From positions 40,001-104,000 of the forward strand of contig BSBK01007038.1 of the NCBI GenBank assembly GCA_027943335.1: a DNA stretch of 64,000 nucleotides. Direction: 5' to 3'. This DNA is from Chamaecyparis obtusa. Taxonomy: Eukaryota > Streptophyta > Pinopsida > Cupressales > Cupressaceae. This document shows positions 47,296 to 59,763 of this stretch, piece by piece. Positions within the stretch are counted from its first letter, which is position 1. Every line of letters begins with the position of its first letter. A model generated the notes under the pieces. The model worked only from the letters and a program-made list of their open reading frames with translations, did not search any database and had not been told where the DNA came from. The translations under genes and the position numbers were made by a program.

Positions 47296-49570
47296 ATGAT
47301 TTATAGGAATATGAGAGCCTGGAGGAAGGACCACCCTAAAAATGAGTTAGAAGGTGACCTTCAAGGCACTTCTAGGGCTCGTTAGCCAAGAAGAGAAAAT
47401 AATGATATAAATATGTCTCAAGCTTGGACACAAAAGAAGAATACAAATGAAAATGACCTAGTCCATCCTAGCCAAGAAGGGAATGCTTATGAGTATGAGA
47501 AGGCTATGGACTTAGGATTAGGTGCATATGATGATTATTATTCTCCTCATTTTAGTGAAGAACAAGGAATGCATCATATTAAAAATATAGAAAATATAGA
47601 ATCTCAGGGTGCCGGTAGGAGATCAAGAAGTAAAAGTAGAGGTTTAGAGGATAGAAATGATCCTCCAACCTAGGGAGATTCACTTTCTAAAAGCCCCCAT
47701 CACCCAAGATATGAAAAACAAATAATTTTTGATGAAGCTTTAGAATCTGAAACTACTCTCCCAGATTCTGAAGATATCTTTGAAGTGTTTAACTTGGAGA
47801 AGAGAATCTGGGAACAAATTGCCATTAAGAAAGAAAGAGAAAAGGAAAATGAGATTGAGTTGAGACAAACTCAAATCAGATCAGATCAACTAAGGAGGCA
47901 ATTGCTAACTCTGGAAGCCTTAAATGTTGTTGCAACATCTAAACAAAATATTGAGGAACCTTTTATTCGCCAAATAGCTAAAGTTAGAAAGCCTAAGGAT
48001 AAGGGTAAGAAGGTTGCAACATGCATATTGATTAATGAATCTATTAGTGACATGATTCCCTTAGATCAATTGTCCAAATTGGATAATGATTTAGAAAGGG
48101 CTAAGAGAGAAGAGGAGATTCTAGCTAAAGATTTAGAGAAAGAAAAACTTGAGACTACCACTCTAAAGATGAAAAAGAAGATTGATTTTCTTAGGCAGTC
48201 ATCAGGTCCTTCTAATACAATTAGTCTTGCTTTGATAATTGGTGCTAACTTTGGGAATTATGCTAGCTAAGCTGCCATTGTCATACCATCAATAGCTACA
48301 AATTCTGCTAATTAACACATCAAATAATAAAGCTTCTACTTCTCAAAATAATGGATCATTGCAAAGGAGACTGGTTCATGTGGAAAGGTACAAAAAACTT
48401 CTCTTTAATGATATTCCTGGTTATCCTAATTTGATTCCTAAAGAAATTAGGGAAAAGCTTCCAAAATTCACTAGTAATAATGTTGTTACATGTGCAGAGC
48501 ATCTAAATAAATTTATTGACATGATATATTATTATGAAATAGAACATGAAGATGTAATTATGAAATTGTTTGTCCAATCATTTACTAAAGATGCAAGAGA
48601 TTGGTTTAGAGAGCTTCCCTACGACTGTATTGCCTCTTGGGATGATTTTATAAATTGTTTCAAGGACCAATACAATGATAAGACAAATCAAGGTTTTATG
48701 TTTAATGAACTCAACAATATTAAGAAAAACCAAAATGAAGAGGTCCTTGAATTCAATGTCAGGTTTTAAAAGGCAATGCATAAGCTTTTCCAAGTTATGA
48801 GATTAGATAAGAAGGTGTGCTTGGAAACATATTTAAATGCTTTTGATGCAAAAATGGGATACCTCCTTAGAGACAAAAATCCTAGAACCATTAGGGAGGC
48901 TCAAAGGTTTGTTGTAAATATTGAAAGAAATAGAAGGGTATTAGGAAAGCTAGGTAGGAGAGAGGACCCTAAACCTCCTAGGTTTGTAAAAAAGGAATTA
49001 GATAAACTCACCAATATAAAATCTAGAGAGGATGAAAATTTTAAGCAAATCTTGAATGCACTAAAGGACTTAAAGCTTGGTGAGAATAGAAACAAGGCTC
49101 AAGGAAATGATAAAAATCCTTTTAACAACTTCAATATGCAACCTAGGTTGTAGAACTTTCCTTACCATGCCCAATAGAAGGATGGGAAGCCTAAAATCCT
49201 AGATAGAAAGGATAAGCCTAATGACAAAACCCATGATCCCTTGCAAAAGCATTCAGTCAACATGACCAATGATGTTCCATGGTATACAGCCTACCAATCC
49301 CCACATGATCCTAATTATTGTGTAGTCTCTTAAAATGTACCTGAAAATGAAGAATAGAGGGTTGATGAAGAGGAGTCTTATGATGAACAAGGTTGTGCTA
49401 TGACTTCCTCAAATTTAAAAGATGAAATTTATTCTAAGGAGGAAGATGAGAACCAGGATGTAAACAATTCTCAGAGTAGAAGAGAATCTTACCATCAACA
49501 AGTTTTCTCTGATGAAGAAGAAGAATAAATTGAGAACATCAACAGTAATACGGGAAAGAGTGAAGAACCT
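47296..49570 (+). pseudogene. Gag of element D
   Basis: ATG 47296 opens a frame with stops at 47383 and 47671. A coiled-coil region (KKEREKENEIELRQTQIRS, later KLDNDLERAKREEEILAKDLE) runs to 48270. A frameshift follows, then the capsid core: YPNLIPKEIREKLPKFTSNN, KLFVQSFTKDARDWFRELP, ASWDDFINCFKDQY and NIKKNQNEEVLEFNVRF. The C-terminal part is Lys-rich, and no zinc knuckle is visible. Long spacer to the protease with acidic runs. Confidence 0.85.
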
Positions 49571-49576
49571 GTTGTA

Positions 49577-50761
49577 TTGAGAAGGCCTTTTGATGAAGAA
49601 ATAGCCCAAATTACTGTCGATATGGTTACTCAGGCCAAAAGTAACTATGTTTTAAGGAATAGAACTTCTGGCAATACAGATGGTAGACCAACAGGTGTAT
49701 TTATTAAGAAAAATCATGAAAACACAAAGCAAGCACAAGTTAAAAATAAAGTTGCTGATGATGTCAAGAAATTAAAATTGAAAGGAGATGAAAAGCCAAA
49801 TGGTTTGAAAAATATTTATAAGATTAAAGTAAAGACACCAATTACAAGTATCCCTATTCCCCAAGTTGAAAATAAGAAACAAAGGGAATACAAGATGGGT
49901 TTTGCAACACAAGATGAGAATAGGGATATGTTTCATACTAAGCAAGATTTATCTTATGTGAGATATACACCTATTGATATGAACCATTTTTTGTCTCAAC
50001 TAATAGTTAAAGTTCCATTAATGGAAATGATGAGGATAGGTGAACACAAAGAAAAGGCGCTTACATGGATAAATAGTGTTCTTGCTACAAGTCTCCAAAA
50101 AATAGTAAATAATGAGACAAAAGATAAATCTCCAAATAAGGGGAAACACATGGAAGAAATAGTTTTAGAAATACCCCAGATTTACCTAGATACAAATGTT
50201 GCAAATAATTATTTAAGAGTTGTTCATCCTTTCTTCTTAACCTTGATTATCAATGGGAAGATGTTAAAAAATTACATCATTGATTCAGGGGCATCAAATA
50301 TAGTTATGCCTGCTAAAATCATGAGGTCAATGGGATTACAAGGTGACACTCCTCATGGGAGATGCCAAGCTATGAATTCTCGAGAGGTACCAGTCATTGG
50401 AACAATTAAGGCCCTTCCCTATAAGCTTGCAACATATCTAGGTAGACAACTGGCCATGAGTGTCATAGTTGTTGACATACCTCCCCAATATGTAATGTTA
50501 TTGTCAAGGAAGTGGAGTGCAACAATGGGAGGTAGTATTCAATGTGACTTATCCTTTGCAACCTTCAATATTTTTGGTGAAAATGTGAAAGTATCCAGGG
50601 AAGTTAGAACTCCCCATAAGATTGAGGAGGAAACTAAAGATGAAAATATGAATTGTTTCCTGGATACTGATGTAAATTCCTTCCAAGTGCAAGATAGAGG
50701 AATCAAGGATGGAGATGAACCTTTACTTTTATCTAAGGATAAAAATAATGTTATAAACTAG
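49577..50761 (+). pseudogene. Protease region of element D
   Basis: A 394-codon open segment. The N-terminal part begins RRPFDEEIAQITVDM, a spacer typical of Tat-like pol. The aspartic protease lies near 50220-50590 with LIINGKMLKNYIIDSGASNIV (split here: IIDSGASNIVMP, DSG at 50282-50290) and VIVVDIPPQYVMLLSRKW. It is the longest uninterrupted stretch in D. Confidence 0.88.
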
Positions 50762-51297
50762 GATGGTCTATGGACCATGTATTTTGATGGTGCAAGTTCT
50801 AGGGAGGGATCTGGTGCATGAGTATTGTTAGTCTCCCCTACTGAAAGAACTTTTAAGTTTTCTTTCACTATGTTGTTTACTTGTACAAACAATATTGCAG
50901 AGTATGAGGCTTTGTTGACAGGATTGAGATTAGCATCAAAACATAAGATAAAAATCCTTAGAGTGATTAGAGATTCATAAATGGTTGTATCTCAGGTAAG
51001 ATCCAAGTATGCATCAAAAAATAAAAGATTGCAGCAATACAGAAATGTTGTTTGGGATGAGATTGAATACTTTGATGCTTTTGGTATTGACTAGATAGAC
51101 AGGGGCCATAATAGAATGGCTGATTTATTGGTCAATATTTCTTTAAAGCTAGAAGACATTGCATTTGCTGGGATATCCAAAATTGAAGTTCAATCTAGAC
51201 CTTCTATACCAGACAACATGGAAAAATGGCAAGTTTTTGAAGATGATCTAAACATCTTAAGATTTTACATTATGAGGCCAGTCTTAAAGGAAGAGAA
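50762..51297 (+). pseudogene. Archaeal-type RNase H domain between protease and RT, element D
   Basis: Reads LWTMYFDGASSREGSGA (Asp at 50785-50787), FTCTNNIAEYEALLTGLRLA (Glu), VIRDS-MVVSQV (Asp) and HNRMADLLV (last Asp). This is the second RNase H (aRNH) found in Tat-lineage Ty3 elements. In the arrangement I know best it follows the classical RNase H; here it precedes the RT. Stops at 50759, 50819, 50978 and 51092. The frame shifts near 51290. Confidence 0.83.
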
Positions 51298-52540
51298 ATG
51301 AACTTCGGTGGGTATATAGAGACCTCAAGAAATGAGGACACTCTCTGTGGCAAGAGGGTCTTGCAATTAAAAATAAATAAAGTCCCAAAGGGTCTAGTTG
51401 TGCTGGAAAGAGCATTTGACAATAATGACAGGTCTTTTTTAGCAAAGACTGTAAGTAAACCAGAGGGTTTGGAGGAAATAAATTTAGGAACATTTGGAGC
51501 CCCTAAAAATGTTTATTTTAGGGGAAGATTGACTCCTTAAATAAGAAAGGCTTTGATAAATCTTCTTAGAAAATATAGGAATGTTTTTTCTTGGTCTTAT
51601 GATGACTTAAAGGTATATAGGGAAAATTTATCCCAACATGAAATCCCTTTGAAGGAGGACACCAAACATTTTAGACAAAAGTTGAGGCCTCTAAACCCTA
51701 CTCTGGCACCAAAAATGCAGGAAGAGTTGAAAAAATAGAGTGATGCATGGATCATTAAACCTATCAGGCATTCAACATGGGTTTCTAACTTGGTCCTAGC
51801 AAGGAATAAAAATGGGGACATTAGGCTTTGTGTAGATTTTAGGAACCTAAATGTACATTCATTGAAGGATAATTATGGGTTGCCTTATATGGAAGCCATT
51901 CTATAAAGGGTTAGTGGATCAGAACTGATGTCTATGATGGATAGGTTCTCAGGCTATAACCAAGTGGTTTTCAAGGATGCTAAACAATTCAAGACTACAT
52001 TAACTACTCCATGGGGCACATATGTATATGTTAGGATGCCTTTTGGTTTAACTAATGTTGGGGCTACTTTTCAAAGAGCCATGGATGTAGCATTTTTAGA
52101 TTTTATAAACAAGTTTCTTGTGGTATACCAGGATGATCTCATAGCTTATTTAGAAAAGAAGGATCAGCACTGTGGCCATCTTGAGAAATTTTTTGTAAAA
52201 GCTTTAGAATATGGAGTTTCTCTTAACCCAAAGAAATGTTCTTTTGGGGAAACAAAAGGTAAACTTTTAGGTCATATTGTGTCCAAAGATGGAGTTAGAA
52301 TTGACCTTGAAAGGGTAACTGCAATTGATAATGTTCCACTACCTAGAAATGTTAAAGGAATTCAATCCTTCTTTGGTTGGATCAACTTTTTCAGAAGATT
52401 TATCACAAATTTTTCTAAAATCACTGTCCCTATCTCCAAGATGTTGATGAAAGGTGCAAAAGTTGAATGGAATGAAGAAGCTAAGAAAGATTTTTGTGAA
52501 ATCAAGCAAGCAATTAAAAATGCTCCTATATTGAGGACAT
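51298..52540 (+). pseudogene. Reverse transcriptase of element D
   Basis: A linker (LVVLERAFDNNDRSF) and FSWSYDDLKVYR lead to the RT: IIKPIRHSTWVSNLVLARNK, LCVDFRNLN, MSMMDRFSGYNQVVFKD, YVRMPFGLTNVGATFQRAMD. The catalytic box is YQDD (52126-52137), followed by LIAYLEKKDQHCGHLEKFF and KLLGHIVSKDGVRID. TAG at 51538, 51736 and 51904. The YQDD variant appears typical of this Tat-like group (recalled, not checked). Confidence 0.9.
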
Positions 52541-53140
52541 TGAATTACAATAAGCCCCTTCAGATGTTTTTCTTTGCTTCTTATCATACCATTGCTAAAG
52601 TATTGTTACAAAAGAAATCAAAGGGTTTTGAGTAGCCTATATCATTTTTTTAGTAAATCTTTGCAAGAAGTTGAGTTAAAATATGACATAAATGAAAAGA
52701 AGGCATATGCACTGGTTAAGGCTATCAAAACTTTTAGATGTTATCTAGTAGGAGCAACTATAGTTGTATATGTGCCTAGTGTTGTTGTGAAGGATATTCT
52801 AGTACAACAAGAAGTCTCAGGAAGAAGATGCAAGTGGATAAATAGGATCCAAGAGTACAACATTGACATCCAAATCACAAAGCTAGTTAGAGGACTAGGG
52901 TTAGCTAAACTCATGGCTCAAATAAATTTGGATGCTAACCATATCAATGTTCTTGAAGAAGAGCAGAGGCCATACATCTGTGATTTAGATTGTTGTGACT
53001 GGTATGAAGATATTGTTGGATACTTGCAGAAGATAATTCTTCCCCCTGACATGGATGACCACAAAAGAAGGAATGTGAAATTGCATGCTATAAGATATGT
53101 GATTACTAAGGAGAATTATGGTGGAGGAGTAATGAAGGTG
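52541..53140 (+). pseudogene. Degenerate classical RNase H of element D
   Basis: Positioned after the RT: YNKPLQMFFFASYHTIAKVLL, then VELKYDINEKKAYALVKAIK, TIVVYVPSVVVKDIL and LGLAKLMAQI. The catalytic Asp positions of ordinary Ty3 RNase H are replaced (FFAS in place of DAS, YVPS in place of TDH). A frameshift lies near 52620. The loss of the active site fits replacement by the archaeal-type domain upstream. Confidence 0.8.
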
Positions 53141-53142
53141 TC

Positions 53143-54255
53143 TTGCTAAAATGTGTTGACCATCATAAGGCTGAGAACTTATTACAAGAAATGCATGAAG
53201 GTGTGTGTGGTGGCCATTACATGGCTAAGACTACTACACATAAGATATTAAGGTATGGGTTTTGGTGGCCCACTGTCTTCAAGGATGCACACTTGTTTGT
53301 CAAAAAATGTGATGCTTGCCAAAGGTTTGAAAGAAAATTAAAGTTCAGTGGCAATTTTCCCTTGAGTCCTGTGACAGTTGTAGCCCCTTTCAAAAGTGGG
53401 GCATGGATTTTATTGGAGAAATCCAAAACAAATCAAGTGGGGGTCATTCATGGATCCTAGTTACCATAGATTACTTCACCAAGTGGGTTGAGGAAATTCC
53501 CACTAAGAGAGCCACTAGTAAGGTGGTCAATGATTTCATGATGCAAAATATGCTAGCAAGATTTGGATGTCCTAAGGTTATAATAGTAGACAACGCTATG
53601 TGTTTCAGGTCTAAAGAATTTAATAGCTTTTGTAAAAAATATGGGATTCAAATTTCATATTCAACTCCTTATCACCCTCAAGGTAATGGTTAGGCTAAAT
53701 CAAGTAATAAAAGTTTGATAATTTTTTTGGAAAGAGTCCTTGATAGGAACAAGAAGGCATGGGATTCAAAGTTGCAGCTAGCTCTATGGGCTGATAGGGT
53801 GACTGTAAAGAAGGCCATTACATGTGCTCCTTTTGATTTAGTATATGGTATCCATACCAGATTACCATAGAATAATTTACTGCATATATATAAATTCATC
53901 CAATTATATGATGGTGATTTGGGCAATGAAATGAAAATCAGATTGGAAGACCTGATACAATTGGATGAATCAAGAAGGGAAGCCATGACAAAAATATAAA
54001 ATCACATCTCCAGAACAAAAATTTGTATGAAAAAATGACTACGGTTAGAAATTTTAACATTGATGATCTGGTCTTAATGTGGAATGCCAAGCTAGAAGAT
54101 AAAAGAAAAATGTAGCAAATTTGACCCAATTTGGTTGGGACCATATCTTGGCAATACCAAGTGGGGATCTGATTCCTATATCCTAAAAGATCTAGTTGGA
54201 AATGTTTTGGAATTTCCAATTCATGGACAATTTCTCAAATTGTACTTCTCCTAGA
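53143..54255 (+). pseudogene. Integrase of element D
   Basis: The zinc finger reads EMHEGVCGGHYMAKTTTHKIL and CDACQRF. The core reads MDFIGEIQNKSSGGHSW, LVTIDYFTKWVEE (Asp), IIVDNAMCFRSKEF (Asp), then TPYHPQGNG. The third catalytic residue is Lys (AAA at 53697-53699) where Glu is usual. Frameshifts near 53140 and 53400. A C-terminal module (NLVGTI to QFLKLYFS-like sequence) persists to 54255, out of frame. Confidence 0.88.
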
Positions 54256-55791
54256 GGTACTCTCATAATCCATGAACAATAGATTAGTTTTCTTTCCTGG
54301 TTGTGTGTTTATTTTAAGTCATGTGTGTAAGGTGAGTTTTTTTTCAGTAGATGGTTTTCTTTTCCCAAAGATTTTGAATTCTTGACATGCTTGCAAGAGG
54401 CATACATCCCCACACAGAACCACTATTAGCACTGAAAAATTTTCCAACATAAATTTTGTGTTTTTTGAAGTTTGAAATATAAACCAGAAGAGTTTTTGTT
54501 TGGTTAATGGTCGCCTGAAATAATTTTGAGTCTTGTTTCCAATTTACCAAAAGTTTTCTTGTGATCCAAAAATCCCTAATTAAATATCTTGTTGAAGTAA
54601 CCCTAATGGTTTTCATGCTAAAAGGAAAAACCCTATGTCGAACTTCTACCCTTCTATTTGGTTGTTGCTTTTTGAAATCACTTAAGTCTCCTAATATGCA
54701 TGTATCTTATTTACCATCGGGTGGGGCCTTATTTCTTAGGTTTTTATTTACCTAAGCCAACACTTTATTTTTCCTAAGTCTAAAGTTCCCATGCCCTTTT
54801 AAAATCTTTTCCTAAGTCCTCGTGTCATTTTTTCCTAAGGTTTTGACACTTTATTTAAGTGTTTATCTTCCTCGTCAATCCAACAGTCAGCACTATGCCA
54901 CAATGAAAAGATGTAGGATAATTAACCATCACAGCATTGCGACAACCATTGATGCATCAGACACACAACAAGTAAGGAAAGTGGGACCGAAAAACTTTGT
55001 TTTATAACAACCATCCAATCGAGATAATTTGATGACATGTAATCATTGGGCCTAGTTACTAAAAGGGTTAAGAGGATGACATCTTGCTTCTGATCTAACA
55101 GCTAGCACAATCCCGTGAAGGAAAAGTAATCATACATTTATGATTGCAACATTACAATAGCCATTGATCTACCATAAGGACATAAGACATGATAGTGGGG
55201 TCCAATCATAAAGTACTTAACAGTGACCGTTGGATATATTTCATCCAATGGTGACAGTGAATCTAGGTGTCAAGTGGGTCTGAATGACTAGAGTTTTGAG
55301 TTATCATAGATATTTTTTTATTAACGGTTGGTGTAAGAGTGTGATGGAAAAGTGCACGAGAATTATTAATTGCAGAATCACGACAACCATCAGATGTTTT
55401 CTAAGTAAAGATCAACAGTTTGAATTTAAACTTAATTGAATTTGGTGCAAAAGAAAATTTTCCTATTAAGTTCAAACCATCCAAATTCTCAGAGGAGTTA
55501 TGGCTAGATTGTGTGAAATGAATTTTCATGAATTAATGTTTCTTGTACATGATATACCTTTTGATCATTTCATTCCTAAAAGCACAAAGCTAAAGAATTT
55601 GTAGAGCCCTGGTGAAGAAAATTGCAGAGCGAATTACCATCTTCTGAGAAATTGTTGGAATTGGTTAGTACTCTATGAATTATTGTCTCCCTACTATTAT
55701 TTTTCTACAAATTCCTATTGAGAAATTTTGGGTGACCTTCCTATACCTTTTCTTGATTCTTGTAGTATTGTTGAAACCCTAAATTCTGAAA

Positions 55792-58700
55792 ATGGCACCA
55801 AGGAGGGAGTTAATAGGAAAGGTTGAGTATCATGAACAGGGTGTTCATGAGGACCTCTTAGAGCACTTTGATCATTCAACCATTGACATGATCAAAGAAA
55901 AAGCATTAGTACCCAAAAGCCCTAGGGTCAAAATAGAAAATAGCATGTATGACAAAGGAAATTATATGAGAGATGCTAACATTGAGGTCTCTGGTTTAGT
56001 ACTATTCAGAGTGGGTTTCAGACAAAGACATGCCTTTTCTCCTAGTAACAATATATGGTAGTCTGATTTAGGTAAACTTGTTGTGCTGAATGTGTTCATG
56101 GATGTAGATATCATGATCCAAGTAGCACAAAGATATGATCATGTGGCTATGGTTGTTAGGGATATAAATGGAAACCCTCTAATCATTATTTTAGCTAAAG
56201 AGATCAGAGAAATCTTTAGGTTGAGTGAACCCACCAGTGATCTGGAGAAAATTATCTTATAAATGGTCCTCTAAAGGATTTTTTCAATAAAGTTGGAGGT
56301 CTGATTACAGTAGGGCCCAATACACAAGAACCTTTCAAGATGGATTATTTTAACCTTAGGGAAAAGGGTGTGTATTGGTCTTTATGCTAGGTTTTTGGAG
56401 AAGATTCCCAAGAAGAGATGTTAGTGCACTACATGTTCATGATGGCACAAATTCTACACCCTTACTTGGCAGTCACTTTTGATTTTTCCCCTTTCTTAGC
56501 TGACTTGATTCATGAGGGATTAATAGGAATCCAGAGAGCCAAAGTAGACAGACCCTTTTGCCGATACTCCTTGTTGATTTATATGTTTTTGTATAAAGGA
56601 GCCAATTATTTTGAGAAAGAAATGGACCTAATGAGATAGAAGGATGGTCAAGAAATGCCAGTCCAGTTGTGGAATCTAAATTTGACTTGGGATAGAAATG
56701 AGAACAAATTTGTTACTTTTGATAGATGTTTTGCATCAAGGCTTAGGGCTCTATTGTTTCTAAAGAATCATAGAATTCCAAAGGCCTTGTTGGATCTCCT
56801 TAGACCTAAGAAATATGCCACTGACATCAAGATTGTGCACAATTGGGGTGATTTTATCCTCTACCCAGTATCTACTATAATCAGGGTGTATGGTTTCAGA
56901 GGAAATCCTTTTATACTACCATATCAGGTCCCTCTCAAGATTGGTGTTGCATAATTTTTGAGGCAACTTGGAGATTTGTAAGATAATACCCTCACAGGAA
57001 GAGCTAGAGGATATTTTCTTTCCTAATACCATAGTAGCCCACCAGTTTGTGATTACAAAAGGTGGGTGGTCCCATATGGATAAAATCTTGCAACAATCAT
57101 GGCTACTTCACTTGCTAGGGTATCAAATCCTAAGGGTTTATACAATGATATGTTCAAGAAGAGGACAAGGTGTGCCTGTATGGACCATGTTTTCAACTTT
57201 CCTAAGGATATTATCAAAAACATCTTTTATTTACAAGAACAGAAAATTAGGAAGGAGAATTTTCTAGTGTATAAAAAGACACTAGATTTTGTCCAACATT
57301 TTGTCAGGGATTATGATCCCTTAAAGGAATTTACCCCATTTGAGAAGAAGATAGAAGCTCTCATGAGCCATTTTGAGGGTATCATCCAAGCCCTGAATGA
57401 GAAGAAGAAAATTATGATGCAAACTAAACCAGAGAGGGCTAGATTTTTGTTAAGTAAGCTTGCATTTACTAAAATGGTGCCCCCAGGAAGATATATGGTA
57501 CAGAGGAAGGTTGGATATAGTGTGGCCATACCAAGACCAAGAAAAAAAAAAGAAAGCAGAAGGTCAGAAGATATCCCTTCCACTTCTAAGGAAGTTAAGA
57601 TGCAGGACAAAATAGAGGGTGCTCAAAGATCACCACAAAATCAACCAATTGAGATTTATTCTGATTCTCCACCTCAACCAAAAATGAAAATTTTGGAAGA
57701 AAGGCCTACACAAGTTGAGTAGTAATATTCTCCTACCCAATCACCTCTAAATCTTGTAGATCATCAAGAGGTGGCAGAACAACTACAACAATTGGGTAGT
57801 TTAGGTAAAATATGCATGACCTATAAAGAGATAAATGAGGGAGTGCCATAGCCACCCAAGGAACCTGAATCAGACCTAATAGAAGGGGAATTAGCTGGCA
57901 AGGAACTGGATCCTATCACCAAGTAGGCATGTGATGAGTTCCTTATAGATGATGCCTTTTTCAAGGCCAGGGGCTTCATGCAATTCTTGTGGAAATTGCA
58001 CTTAAATCAATTCAAGGAAACCTGTGAAAAAAGATAGGATTAAAATCCATAGAAAGACCTAAAGATCATAGAAGATGAGGTAAGAAAAGAATTGATAGAG
58101 AGGTTTGAAAAAATCACTCCAGAGCAAGGGAGAGACCTAGTAAAGAATGCATGGGTGCTCATTCTCCTTGAGTGGGACATTGTTGATGCAGTGGTCCTTG
58201 ATGCTATTAGAAAATAGATCACACTAGCCCACAAGACCAAAGAGGAGGTAGAGAAAGAAATTAAAGGTGTCACCTTTAGTGATGACCATCAAGCCTTGGT
58301 TATTTGGTCTCTTAAGAAGAATGAAAATAATAAAGGTAAACAAATAGTTAGGGGTGATCTTTTAGATAGTTTTCTAGTACAGAGTGTCAGTGAGACCTCA
58401 ATCATTGAAGCATCAAGCATGGCTTTGGAAATAGCCAAACTCGGTATGAAGGTGGCAAAGAGGGAAGCCAGGGAGAAATAAGAGCTCACTTTAAAGCTAG
58501 AGATAGTGTTGAAGGCTTATGGAGAGATGAAAAAATGTATCAATGAGAAGGATAAGTTAATAGAAGACTTAAGAAAGAGGTTAGGAGAGAAGGGCCCAAT
58601 CCAGGTATCAGACCAACTACAAATTGCTTCCTCCCCTTCTATTCCCCCTTTATCCAGCCCTATAATTAAATTTCTCCCCTTCCCTTTACCTCCACGTATT

Positions 58701-59522
58701 GAGGATGATGAAATAACATATAGAGAGGTACTTGAAAATGAAAGGTGGGTTCTCTTGGAGAAGGAAAAGAAATTGAGAAATGAGATATAATTGTTTGAGC
58801 AAGGACAACTAGAAGTGTCCATGAAAGATGAAGACAAAATAAAAGACACAATTTTGCAGTTTGTTGAGGGTGTTTAGCCTAAGGAAATTTATAAGGTTGG
58901 AGAGGAGTTAGTTAAAATTTTGAATTCTTTTAAAGAATAAGTGGCCACTGTAGACCCAATTTTGGAGAGGTGGGTTGCCAGGAAAGATAGGTTTAAATTC
59001 TTCTATTCTTTGATTAAAGCTCAAAAAATTATGGATGAACAGTTAACAAGTACCTATAAATTTGTTAAAACGTAATTTGAGTTTGCAATGAGAAGGGAAA
59101 AATTTAAGAGAAAGGCATCAGTCCTAAGGGAAAGATATTACCAAGATTTCTTTCAAATGTTTCCTGGCCTTTTGAACAGGAATGGAACTCTAAAAGATAA
59201 AAAGGTATGGTTGGGACAACTAGATGAATAATTGTCAACCAAGGTAAGAAACATCTTGAGTACAGATAGAAATATTCTACTTGTCTAGATAGTTGAAATA
59301 TTACAAGATGCCAGAGTACATTTTGAATCGCTAAACAAGGAGGTCCATTAGGTAAAATTTGATTTGAATAGTTTGTTGCAGAAGAAAGATGAGGTGGTAG
59401 CTTTCCATTAGCCTAGTGAAGAGGTATACACATCTTGGGAAACTACATATTCTTTGAAGGATGCAAAGAATGAAGAGGCAGCCACTAAAGTTGCAACAGG
59501 TGGCACTTATTCAACTCCTTGA
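55792..59522 (+). pseudogene. LTR-encoded ORF of D, 3' copy
   Basis: About 1,240 codons from ATG 55792 to TGA 59520. The N-terminal part is globular (LVLFRVGFRQRHAF, AKEIREIFRLSEPTSDLEKI, CRYSLLIYMFLYKGANYFEK, LTWDRNENKFVTFDRCF). The middle has CACMDHVFNFPKDIIKN and a basic patch (PRPRKKKESRRS). The C-terminal half has a coiled coil, a Pro-rich stretch and KVWLGQLDE. A deletion of about 45 bp at 56258 and indels near 57015-57090 shift the frame; most of 56260-58950 is one frame with TAG/TAA stops. Function unknown. Confidence 0.72.
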
Positions 59523-59756
59523 AGAAAGGAAAACAACATGAAAGATCTCACATAGTTAAGGAAAACACAAAAGCAACACTTGGCAGAAGTTGAACTGACT
59601 TTGGAATTTGTTGCAAATTTTGGTGCTCAAGTCAATAAGCAACTTTGCAAAAATGTAACAGAAAAGTGTTGTATCTGTCGAATTTTTGTCTTATATAATT
59701 TTCATTATTTTTTCTCTTCTAAAATGATCCAAAGCTTGTTTGCAATCCTTGTGTTC

Positions 59757-59763
59757 TATAAAA
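59757..59763 (+). promoter_or_regulatory. TATA box in the D 3' LTR
   Basis: TATAAAA in GTTCTATAAAAGG, identical core to 46033. Likely the retroelement promoter at the U3/R border. Confidence 0.55.

Noticed and set aside
55792..59522. Host gene captured between two retroelements
   Set aside because: The same ORF occurs at the same place in both LTRs of D, within matching LTR sequence, so it belongs to the LTR.
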